A stretch of DNA of 64,000 nt from a virus, in the IMG/VR virus record IMGVR_UViG_3300009514_000021, positions 1 to 64,000 of that record. One strand, 5' to 3'. The notes beneath the pieces were generated by a model, which saw only the letters and a list, made by a program, of their open reading frames with translations, did not search any database and was not told where the DNA came from. Shown one piece after another: positions 8,401 to 16,600 of the stretch (within the stretch, counting starts at the first letter, position 1; each line of letters begins with the position of its first letter). The translations under genes were made by a program, and so were the position numbers.

Positions 8401-10632
8401 GTCGGGATCGACCTGCGCAAGGCTTCCAAGCAGTACGCGAAAAGGGTCGCCAAGCTGTCAAAGACGTTCGCCGAGAAACGGGCGGAGGCCAAAGAGGCGC
8501 AGGCGGAAATCAACACCGGGTTCTCGACTATTCGAGGCCTCAACGAGGCGGAGACCCCGACAGGCAAAGACGCGGCGACCGCGATCAAGGAGGCCAAGAA
8601 GCAGAGAGAGGAGGCCAACAAATCGATCACGGCGGCGCGTAACAAGCAGCGCGCGCTGGAGAAACGGTTGGCCGGGGCCCAGCGAGACATCGACCGGAAG
8701 ATTCGGGAGGGCAACCCCGGCATCGCCATCCTCCTGGAGCTGATCGAGGAGGTGGGGGAGCACTTCCGGAAGAAGCACCCGGAGATCACCGACATCCAGA
8801 GCACCGCCAACCTGCTGGACATGCTCGCGGACAAGAAGGCCTCGTTCAGCAATGGTCAGCAGCCGGGAGCGTATCGCTATTACTCGGCTTCCCACCCCGA
8901 CCCAGACCAGCAGGGACAGCCTCTCATCAACTATTTCAAGGCCCAGAGCACGGACCCCCAGGCGAAGAAGGGCAGCAAGTTCGTACGCACGACCAAGCCC
9001 TCTCTGGACGCAAGGTGGCGGGGGATCCGGGTGCCAGGGTACCTGCCGTCGCGGCAGGTGTCGTCGACAGATCCCAGCTCCATTCCCCCGGAAGCTCAGT
9101 TCGGCGAGGTCGAGGTCATCAATGGGATCCGGGTAGCGGTATCGAACCCGGGGACCCCTGACGGTGAGGTGCGCCCGACCAGCGAGATCCGCGAGCTGAT
9201 GTTCTCAGTCCAGACCTCCGACTTCCGCAAGAAGCGGACCTCGGTGCAAGACAAGGCCCAGATCGTCGGGCTCGATCAAGGTACTTTCGAGGCTCTCGCC
9301 CGGTTCTTCGTGGTCAGCGTCGGCTCGGATGTCGGGGATGAAACCCCTTCGGCGCTATACGAGGGTCCTCGATGGGACAAGCTCAACGCCGCCATCACAG
9401 AGGCCAAGAAGGCTGCGGACGCCAAAGCTGGTGACACAACGCCGAAGTTCACCCTCCCGAAGTTCCCCAGTGTCATCGCCGTGAAAAAGGACAAGGTACG
9501 GAGTTCACGAAAGATTTCGACCATCAAGTCGAAGACTCCAGGCATCACCGCGCAGGCGATGGCGACAGCCATCGGGGCGGCAGTGTCTCGGGTGTACGGT
9601 AACCTGCTCGCCCGGTCGCTGAAGAGCTGGTACGACCGGATGAAAGCCAAGGCTGCGTTCATCGAGAAGTCCCGGGACATTCTCCACACGTTTCTCACGA
9701 CCTTCGGCGCGGAAGTGGGTGTCCCGCTTTCGGCTTTGTCAGGGGAGCGGACGACCAGGCAGACCCGACGGAAGGTCAAGTTCTACAGTCCCGTGTTCCC
9801 GGTATCCGACGCCCGGGGGTACGAGGTCATCGGCTCCTACCGCTACGGCCGCGACGTGGACATCGAGCCCGACGGAGTGTTCGACGTCCTGCTCAAGCAG
9901 GACCCCTTTACGGTGCTCGACAGTTACACGGCCGATCAGCTCGTGGACAACATCGTTTCGGGTCGAGGCGTGTCCAACAAGGTAGAGGTCAAGAAGATCA
10001 CCAAGAAGGGCAACGTCATCACGGACGAAGTCTCAGCCGTCAATCCCACGGCCCGGGCGGAGAGCGAGAAAAGGGTCTTGGGGATGCTCAAGCGGAACTT
10101 CACCGACGAGCAAATCATCAACCTCAAGGACGGAGGGCTGGTCCGCAACACCTCCGATCCCAACCAGCTCGAGTTCGGGCTCCGCAACTGGTTCGCCGAG
10201 GACTCCAAAGAGGGGGTTCACAAGCTCCCCATCAACAACGCGGCCTTCGCCTTGTCCGACCTCCAGCACCACACCCTGAAACGGGTGTGCGACTGCAAGG
10301 CGGCCGAGGCGGACCTGATTCTGGAAGCCTTCGGTCAGCAGGAGTTCGTCCAGTTCTCCACCCCGCGCAACCGTGAACTGGGGAGCGAGAACGACAAGGC
10401 GACGCAATGGTTGGGAGCGGTCACGGCCCGCGCAGGGGTATCGTGGCAGAGGAACGAGGAGGCGCTTCGGGGTCAGGTCCTCGACCGCGCGGGCAGCGCT
10501 CTGGTGGAGTCGTTCAGCGACCCCATCGAGAAGTTCGGGTTCAGTCAGGTCGCGCGCCGCCAAGACCAGGCCCTCGAACGTGTCGACCGGACCACACAAC
10601 GCCTGGACGAGATCCTGGACGACGAGGAGTAG
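5425..10632 (+). CDS. Baseplate hub protein with inserted lytic-transglycosylase-like domain
   Basis: This 1735-residue protein starts with TTG one base after the previous stop. Residues 1-110 form a beta-rich start that contains a CPKC pair (C39, C42) and ends in VHVYLRGYFP. Residues about 155-310 resemble a goose-type or SLT lysozyme-like fold: a helix leads to candidate catalytic Glu198 in LLEAS, followed by GIGVLQTI, equivalent to the usual GLMQ signature, then LADPRLAIWSKAGDF, equivalent to the DP-N-I-x-x-G segment. The hub fold resumes at about 395 (YHVFHGVMTQVDHSWSGG). A gpD/gp27/XkdQ-like part follows at 650-735 (LFESTYESKLDIALKVCEV, DGDFVFKPPMYN). A long C-terminal extension includes a coiled coil at about 1000-1095. 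Role: central hub ring and peptidoglycan opening. Family hubs are usually 350-500 residues, so this one is very large. Confidence 0.8.
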   Translation: MGLEHRPFIGTFQLNKTQLVQHTPDGLVYVNGDTSLPGCPKCNGRIDIQKFITEISVDTGVTAGEASASMSISIPLHHVDSFARDAQYILRPGLEVHVYLRGYFPVNGMYGNLAESRDRQVTERIDSEALVSEFDRLKIENPAKSNRAYKRQLDALFKENKRDLRNRFTTRRMLAIVQAAADYYKIPPEWIYGTMLLEASADNGRTSIPVGTSPISKFPGDTGIGVLQTIRSRHRTNTNRYNRYARKHGFPSVWWEHSQLADPRLAIWSKAGDFAVLQSRRKNRLLYGEIGALQMGRIQYADPSRLGVEDGGKVKGLTAAQRARRRKTLKRVDSRAGFMARARKLFRKDRSGDLEEGDNEFPSDPALAQDDFGLPEAPPTAPDVRLEDFGLGESGLEDVMAYPYYHVFHGVMTQVDHSWSGGFFSISVSVASMLHFWQYHTMSTNASLFGARAVNSGLRTSLVGHNFTGMHPYEIIYTLHHDMVGAAGGVGGYLSQKTNQTAKTEVLGESLFSLNVRYWKRRFQTRMTKLRMHGATGELFSTVQAAFLGRTGSSKLTRLVRQRFADPSASKNLNKKILRTAQFIGLFKRERLCALQKRGDAREATGQEGATLDSLVQSIRSRPARSGRPRFEINIVAMQAFVANIGNFGQVNLFESTYESKLDIALKVCEVTGFEFYQDVDGDFVFKPPMYNLDTSSSRVYRIEDIDIISISFSEKEPEVTYMTVKNGHFKNMITGGTENEWGHRGQYIDYRLVAQFGWRPGSYETSYFNDPKSLFFSAVNRMDVLNAPVNSANVVIPLRPELRPGYPVYIRYLDCFYYLPTFSHQYNAGGSCTTTLQLTGKRAKFYAPGDPSKNGIEAIDLASTLLPRRPLEVLDELGRPRLSGFPNVVMALDPTRVNPLFYIVGSDLDKIDDPQVLNSIVQQAADFGILNPVEFKGKKAVVYSFTATAGTTPEGQPKKVEYRFWFDRVDIGSEPIEAVMARNRGNTKTKGVGIDLRKASKQYAKRVAKLSKTFAEKRAEAKEAQAEINTGFSTIRGLNEAETPTGKDAATAIKEAKKQREEANKSITAARNKQRALEKRLAGAQRDIDRKIREGNPGIAILLELIEEVGEHFRKKHPEITDIQSTANLLDMLADKKASFSNGQQPGAYRYYSASHPDPDQQGQPLINYFKAQSTDPQAKKGSKFVRTTKPSLDARWRGIRVPGYLPSRQVSSTDPSSIPPEAQFGEVEVINGIRVAVSNPGTPDGEVRPTSEIRELMFSVQTSDFRKKRTSVQDKAQIVGLDQGTFEALARFFVVSVGSDVGDETPSALYEGPRWDKLNAAITEAKKAADAKAGDTTPKFTLPKFPSVIAVKKDKVRSSRKISTIKSKTPGITAQAMATAIGAAVSRVYGNLLARSLKSWYDRMKAKAAFIEKSRDILHTFLTTFGAEVGVPLSALSGERTTRQTRRKVKFYSPVFPVSDARGYEVIGSYRYGRDVDIEPDGVFDVLLKQDPFTVLDSYTADQLVDNIVSGRGVSNKVEVKKITKKGNVITDEVSAVNPTARAESEKRVLGMLKRNFTDEQIINLKDGGLVRNTSDPNQLEFGLRNWFAEDSKEGVHKLPINNAAFALSDLQHHTLKRVCDCKAAEADLILEAFGQQEFVQFSTPRNRELGSENDKATQWLGAVTARAGVSWQRNEEALRGQVLDRAGSALVESFSDPIEKFGFSQVARRQDQALERVDRTTQRLDEILDDEE

Positions 10633-13056
10633 ATGAAGTCTCCCTACCCACGCAAAGGGCTCGAGTGGTCAAGCCTCATCGCCAAGGCTGGGCTCGCCAA
10701 GATGCACCCCGACCGCGGTGGGTACGTCGGCGTGGCTCGGGTGACACAAATCAACTACGTCGACTTCTTCGTGAAGCTCCGCGTGGTCATCGGCTCCCAG
10801 GACATCTTCGACCGCGTCCCTGTCCCCCTGGTGTTCCCGGGGGCCGGCACCCGGCACTTCCTCGGCTCGATGCCCGAGGTGGGCGACTACTGTGTGGTGA
10901 CCTGGCAGCCCCAGGAGAGCGGTGCCGACAACAAGGGCACCAAGACGCCAGTCATTATCGGCTGGCTCCTCCCAGGCGTGTGGGCCGGCAAAGAGTGGAT
11001 GACCACCCAGGGATACCCCGTCGACGAACACGACATGGGGAGCCAACACGACCGCGAGATCGTCCGTGGGGTGTACGACCGCATCAGGCACAAGCTCCGC
11101 CACATGGAGCCCGGCAACATCGTCGCTTCGTCGGGGCAGGGCTCAGACCTGGTGTTGGACGAGGGTGTCCTGTTGGCCAACCGACGCTGCAACGAGCTGC
11201 GTCTGCGGGACCAGGACCAGGCCCTCGTTGTCCGCAGCCTCCAGCAGTTTCACGCGATGGCGGGTGCCCGCATCTACAGTGGGATGGTTCAACGGGATGC
11301 GGCGACGCTCGCGACGACCATGGTCTCCGACGGGTTCGAGTGGGACGACGACCTCCAGACGGTCTTCAACGAGCCCGTGCCCGAGGGCGACCTCCTCCCG
11401 AGCGAAGAGCCCGAGGGGTTCCTCACCCCTGCGGATCCGCTCATGCGCGGCGAGAAGGAGTCCGTCGAGGGGTTCCTGGGCACTCCGCTGTTTGGTCTGC
11501 CGCCGAACCTCGACCCGTATGTGTTCCTTCGTCGAGGCGGGTTCATCGACGAGACCGGCTACGTCGTCGACGAGCGCCACAGGTCCAATGCTGTCTACGG
11601 TGGCAAGTCGATCTTCCGCGTTGCGAGCCAGAGCGCGGACAACACGACCATCAAGGCCGACGCGGACACGCTGACCGAGTGGCGTCTCGAGATGACCCAC
11701 ACGGCGGACGGTAGGTTACCGGTCACGGAACAAACGGACATGTTCGACGCCGAGCGCCTCCCCGCGGGCGATCCCGACGTCAGCAGTCCGGTCAGCGGCA
11801 ACCCCAACCGGCCGTTCCTCCAGTTCGTCTTGGGCAGCGTCGTCGGCAACGACCCTTTCTCGCAGGTCGGGAGAACCCAGTACGGGTTCCCCCTGGTCCC
11901 CATCATCTTCGATGGCAACCAGGCGTCGCCGCGTCTGGCCCCCGCGCGTCTCATCCAGGACCCGTCTTCGGCGGAGGCGCCGACGCCCATCGGAGAGCAC
12001 GCGGCCAGCCTGTTCCAGATGTCCCCGCCGATCTCCGGCGGCGGTCCGGACACCTTCTGGTCGGTCAACAAGAAGGGGCAGCTCCGTATCTCGATCGGTG
12101 GGCCGGCGGCCGAGAACTCGGTGGAGGCTGCGCTCACAGGAGGTCTCAAGCTGTCGGTGGCGGGGTCGTTCGACTTCCTCCTCCGCGACAGCGTCCGGTT
12201 GGGGTCGGAGGCCGGCAACAGCTTCGACAACGTCGGCGCAGAAATCTTCAGCCGTCGGGGCGCCGTCCGCATCTTCGGCGGTGGGTCGGTCACTGGCGCC
12301 GAAGGTGTCCTCCAGCGTATCTCCGGTTCCGAGGAGGGGGAGAGCGACCTCCCCAGCGTGGATGTGCAGGCCCAGACCAACCTGCGGCTCCAGGCTCAGA
12401 GGAAGGCCTTGATCAAGGGCTCCTCGGCCGAAATCAACGCGGCGCGAGTCGAGGTCAAGGGCCTCCAGGATGTCGTCATCGGGTCGGCTGACCATGTCGG
12501 GATCCAGGGCAAGAAAATCGACATCTCTTCGGGCGGCAAGTGCACCTCCAGCTTCGGTGGGCCCGAGGACAACCTCCCGACCAACGCGCCGCTACACGAG
12601 GAGACCTACTCCCCGTCCATCCCGGGGCCGACGATCACGGTCCACAAGGTTTCCTACAACGGGGGCAGCAGGGAGGAGAAGTTCACCTCCGGCAACCACA
12701 CGACCGAGATCACCGTCGGCAACATGACCTACAAGACGGCGGCGGGCACTTGGGAGGCTCAGGCGGGTGGGAACAAGCTGACCATGGGGGTGTCGTCTCT
12801 GGAGGCGCGTATCGTGGGTTCCGGCGGTATCCAGCTCAACGCGGACGCCGGCGCAGCGACCCTCAAAGGCCAGCTCTCAGTCCGGGTGGAGTCCAGCGCA
12901 GGCCCGGCGACCGTCGCCGGCACCTCGGTTATCCTCCAGGCCCCGGTGGACAACAACGCGGGCGGGATCGTCTGTGGTGGCTCCATCGACCCGCTCACAG
13001 GGAACCCGTTCAGCACCTTCGGCATCGGCGCGAAGAATCACATCGTGAGTGGATGA
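10633..13056 (+). CDS. Baseplate central spike (gpV/gp5-like)
   Basis: The ATG directly abuts the hub stop. The protein has 807 residues. Residues about 30-120 look like the OB-fold domain of spike proteins (GVARVTQINYVDFFVKLRVV, EVGDYCVVTW, TPVIIGWLLPG). The middle third is loop-rich. From about residue 470 to the end the sequence becomes regular and beta-rich, with Gly/Ser/Asn turns and alternating hydrophobics (GQLRISIGG, GLKLSVAGSFDF, RLQAQRKALIKGSSAEIN, VIGSADHVGIQG), as expected for a trimeric beta-helical stalk. Such spikes cap the tube and pierce the outer layer on contraction. The gene follows the hub, as in Mu/P2-type clusters. No metal-binding HxH tip is obvious at the C-terminus, so a separate tip protein may exist. 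Confidence 0.8.
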   Translation: MKSPYPRKGLEWSSLIAKAGLAKMHPDRGGYVGVARVTQINYVDFFVKLRVVIGSQDIFDRVPVPLVFPGAGTRHFLGSMPEVGDYCVVTWQPQESGADNKGTKTPVIIGWLLPGVWAGKEWMTTQGYPVDEHDMGSQHDREIVRGVYDRIRHKLRHMEPGNIVASSGQGSDLVLDEGVLLANRRCNELRLRDQDQALVVRSLQQFHAMAGARIYSGMVQRDAATLATTMVSDGFEWDDDLQTVFNEPVPEGDLLPSEEPEGFLTPADPLMRGEKESVEGFLGTPLFGLPPNLDPYVFLRRGGFIDETGYVVDERHRSNAVYGGKSIFRVASQSADNTTIKADADTLTEWRLEMTHTADGRLPVTEQTDMFDAERLPAGDPDVSSPVSGNPNRPFLQFVLGSVVGNDPFSQVGRTQYGFPLVPIIFDGNQASPRLAPARLIQDPSSAEAPTPIGEHAASLFQMSPPISGGGPDTFWSVNKKGQLRISIGGPAAENSVEAALTGGLKLSVAGSFDFLLRDSVRLGSEAGNSFDNVGAEIFSRRGAVRIFGGGSVTGAEGVLQRISGSEEGESDLPSVDVQAQTNLRLQAQRKALIKGSSAEINAARVEVKGLQDVVIGSADHVGIQGKKIDISSGGKCTSSFGGPEDNLPTNAPLHEETYSPSIPGPTITVHKVSYNGGSREEKFTSGNHTTEITVGNMTYKTAAGTWEAQAGGNKLTMGVSSLEARIVGSGGIQLNADAGAATLKGQLSVRVESSAGPATVAGTSVILQAPVDNNAGGIVCGGSIDPLTGNPFSTFGIGAKNHIVSG

Positions 13057-13653
13057 GTGGCTTTGACCACGGCGACCATACAGGCCCAGCTGGAGCTGAG
13101 TAAGCTCGTTGGACCTTTCGCGTTCAACGGGGTGACGTTCCCCTCGTTAGCTCTGGCGATCTCCCAGGCTGTCTCCCTCTGGGGCGCCAACCAGCCCAAC
13201 AACCTGGCCCTGACGGGGGCCTCGTCAGGTACCGCAGGGGCTGGCCCGGTTCAGGGACTCAGCCTCACAGTGGCACCCAACAGCACCTTGATCGAATCAT
13301 CGCTGCGGTCTAACGGTGTGTCGGGCCAGTTGGTTCCGAGCTTGGCTTTGACGGTAGCCAACGGCATCGCGACCGCGTTCAGCCTCTCGGCTTTGTACTC
13401 GGGGACTTCCGCGGGTGTCGGGGTGGGCTCGGACGTGTCCGTCATCACCATCTCGAACCCGGGCACGTTGGTCACCGAGCTGATTACCCAGCTCAGGGCG
13501 ATTGTAGGCAGCGGCAAGGCCGTCGAGTCTCTATGCCTTGGATTGGGCTTGGGTATCGCCTCCATGCTCCTGGGATCCGCTGGGTTCGGTACTGTTACGG
13601 GTTCCCCGAGTCCTATCAGCAGCGTCGGTACGACCTTCTCGGTGGTGATCTGA
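13057..13653 (+). CDS. Small Gly/Ser/Leu-rich protein after the spike, unknown
   Basis: This 198-residue protein uses a GTG start that abuts the spike stop, with only a weak purine-rich stretch as ribosome site. The N-terminal 50 residues include FNGVTFPSLALAISQAVSLW, a likely amphipathic helix. The rest alternates small and hydrophobic residues and has a Leu/Gly/Ala/Ser-rich segment near residues 150-185 (CLGLGLGIASMLLGSAGFG). It has no signal peptide and none of the PAAR motif repeats. I do not recognise the family. Its position directly after the spike is where a tip protein or spike-associated factor would sit. That role is inference. Confidence 0.55.
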   Translation: MALTTATIQAQLELSKLVGPFAFNGVTFPSLALAISQAVSLWGANQPNNLALTGASSGTAGAGPVQGLSLTVAPNSTLIESSLRSNGVSGQLVPSLALTVANGIATAFSLSALYSGTSAGVGVGSDVSVITISNPGTLVTELITQLRAIVGSGKAVESLCLGLGLGIASMLLGSAGFGTVTGSPSPISSVGTTFSVVI

Positions 13654-16600
13654 GTGAGCTTTGATTTCAGCGGCTATGTCCTTCGTGGTGTTCGGATCTC
13701 TCCGACGAACGCGGTGGTCTCTGCCGAGCCCTCCAACGGTGTCGTCCGTGACATCCGTGCCGTCCCTGGAGCCTACGCGCTCTCCGGGGAAGCTCCCGAC
13801 CTTGTGGAAGCCGCCGCTGACCAGTACCGCGCGTCCATCCTCAACAACGCCGTCGAGAGCACCACCGAGTACCTGCTCTGGGCTGCCAACAGCGCTCAGC
13901 TCGCGGTGGTCGACGACCCCACCTGGCTCCTTTCCGAAGGCTCTGGGCGCATCCCGTTGGGCACCCTGACCGTCACCGACCTGACTCCCGACAACCTGCC
14001 GGCGGGCGAGCCCCCGCCCAAAAAATACGGGACGTTCCCCGACGGCTCAGCCCGGGTCGTCGTGACCGACAACGGGCTGAGGTCCATCGCCAACATCGCA
14101 GCCGTGGTCGTGGCTCGAGGAGACGTCGACGACTATGACGACGACGGTTGGGTGGATCCCGACGATGTCGGTCTTGGGCGCTTAGGCTCGAACCCCTACT
14201 ACGTCATCGAGTCAGCCGCGATAGACCAGGACGCCGACGCCGGCATCGTCCGCCTCACCGATGCCCAGCTCACCACCCTCGACGGTGGGTTGTCGAACCA
14301 GCGCGGCGACGAGGTCATCGAGGTGCGCTACACCTTGTCGGCTGCCCGATTCTGGTGGTCGAGGAACGACCGCCACAAGACGCGGTTCGGATGGGACGGC
14401 CGGACCCAGAAGTGGGCGCCGCTCAAGGGCGGCGCCCCCAAAGACCTGGGCGCACTGGACTTCGAGTCGACCCACCGGGTCACCCCTGTCCCAACAGGCC
14501 TCCCCGTAGGGACGACCCTGCCCGGCTCCGAGGCCGATCCCGACTCCTTCGCGATGATTCGCCTGGGCACTTCCCCCGGCGCCAGCAGCTTCCCCGTCGC
14601 CGCCGACGGCGCCTTCACCGGCATCAAGGTGAAGTTCGATTCCGACCTCGAAGGCGGGTTCGACTTCACCAAGGACCCCCTCATCGCTGGAGTCCTGGGC
14701 CGCACCAACGGCATCCTCCAGTTCAACCCGAACTTCATCGCGACGCAAGCTGGACAGACCGTCTGGTACAGCTACCTGAGCTTCGAGGAGGACTCCGATG
14801 GGCGAGTGGGTCTCCTCCTAGACGCCAAAGAGGAGCCGCTGTTCATCGCCCCTATCCCTGGGCCGACTGATCACCCCTTCATCCACATCGGGTCGCGACG
14901 CCACCTCACTGTCCAGCTGGCGGATACCGATGCCGAGCTGGCGGGGGCAACCATCCAGGAGGGGGAGGTCGGAGTGTCCCTGTCCACGGGGCAGCTGAAG
15001 TTCAGCTCGGTGGACCTGGACAAGGCAGATCCCTCGACCACCGGTTTCAGTCCCCAGTACCTCGGCACCGGCGTCAACTACGCCGGCGTCGCGCTCAACC
15101 GGGTGCCACAACCGACCAGGAAAGCTGTCCAGCTAGTAGACGACACCGGGACGCCGGTGGATGTCACCGTCGACAACGACCTGTACGTGCCGGACTTGGT
15201 GTACCTCCCCGAGGAGTTCGCTCTGGACGACCCCGTGCGAGGTCTCGGGATCTCCGGGGTCTTGGATGTCCCCGACGGGACGGGTTCCATCCCGATCCTC
15301 CCGGGAACCCCCGCCCCGGTGCGCCCAGGCGGGGAGAGCGACACCGACCCTCAGCGCGGGCGAATCCGACAGGTCGAGGACGGGGTGTCAGACACCATCC
15401 TGTTCGCGCGCCCCAAGGTCATCGAGACCCTCAACATCGTGGATCGGGAGGTCGACCTCCCGACCCTGCCGTTCAAAGTCCCCCAGGGAACAGCGTACAT
15501 CGCCAAAGAGAGGGGTCCAGGCGGCTCTCGGGTGGTCTTCAGCTCCAAGGATCGCGGCGAGTTCGTGGGTGGGCCGGCCTTCTTCCTCCAGGCCAACCTG
15601 ACCCCGTCGACCTACACGACCCGGGCTCGGCTGCTGTCCCGGGTGCGCGACATCTTCATCTTCGAGGGCGGGGAGAAGCTCCGGTTCCACATCGACGGCA
15701 CCAGCTACACCTGGGAGGCTGACACCCTCCTGACAGCCATCCCCGGACGCAACGCTTACCTCGTAGAGGAGGTGGCCGACAGCATCGACGACGCCATCAC
15801 CGGGACGGGCAGTGCTCGGGTATTCAACGGCCACATCGCGCTCGAAGCAGGGGACCTCGACACCGGCGAGGTCGAGATCGGGTTCGCCACGACCGCCGGC
15901 GAGAAGGACCTGACTGGAGCTTCCGCGCTCGGGTTTCCCCCTGGCTGGAGAGCTGTAGGAGGCGTGGTCAACTGGCTCCCTGACGCCGGCATGTCCTGGG
16001 GGCTCTACCGCAGCCCGGCGAACCTCAATGGCGAGTTCGAGCTGTCGGACTACAACTCGAGGGCGCGCATCGAGGAGCTGCCTCTGGGCACGGTTCAGGG
16101 CGTGCCGTTCGTGTTCCTCAACCCGGTGCCGCTCCAGGATGTCGCGGGGCTCGACGAGGACATCTTCTTCCAGCTGACCAACGTCATCCAGGAGGGAGAG
16201 ACGATCGAGATCGTCAACCAGGTGTTGAGGCATTTCCAGGACATCAAACACGAGTTCGACATCGGTCGGTTCGCCTGGCTCGAGGATGGTCTCATCACGC
16301 AGACGGTGGAACGTCCGGTCCTCTCGTTGGGTCTGGGCAACCAGGGGGTCGTGGCCGAGTCCTTGCTCGGGGCGCCTGGCATCGGAGGTGGCCTGGCCAT
16401 CGCCGAGACAGGGGGCTCGTTCGAGTTGCAGACCTTTGGCGACGATTTCTTGCTCCCCGACGACGGCGCCCAAGGAGTCGCCCTGCTGGTAGACCGCGTC
16501 GGCCGGCGACACACCTTGGGAGCGCGCGGGTTCTTCAGCGAGGGGTCTGATGAGTTCACCGACGCCACCGCTGACTTCTCCGAGGCCGAGCCAGGGTACC

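Noticed and set aside
10407-11714. 435-codon + strand frame overlapping hub and spike genes
   Set aside because: Arg/Pro/Gly-rich out-of-frame product; the spike frame has OB-fold and stalk features and a start abutting the hub stop.
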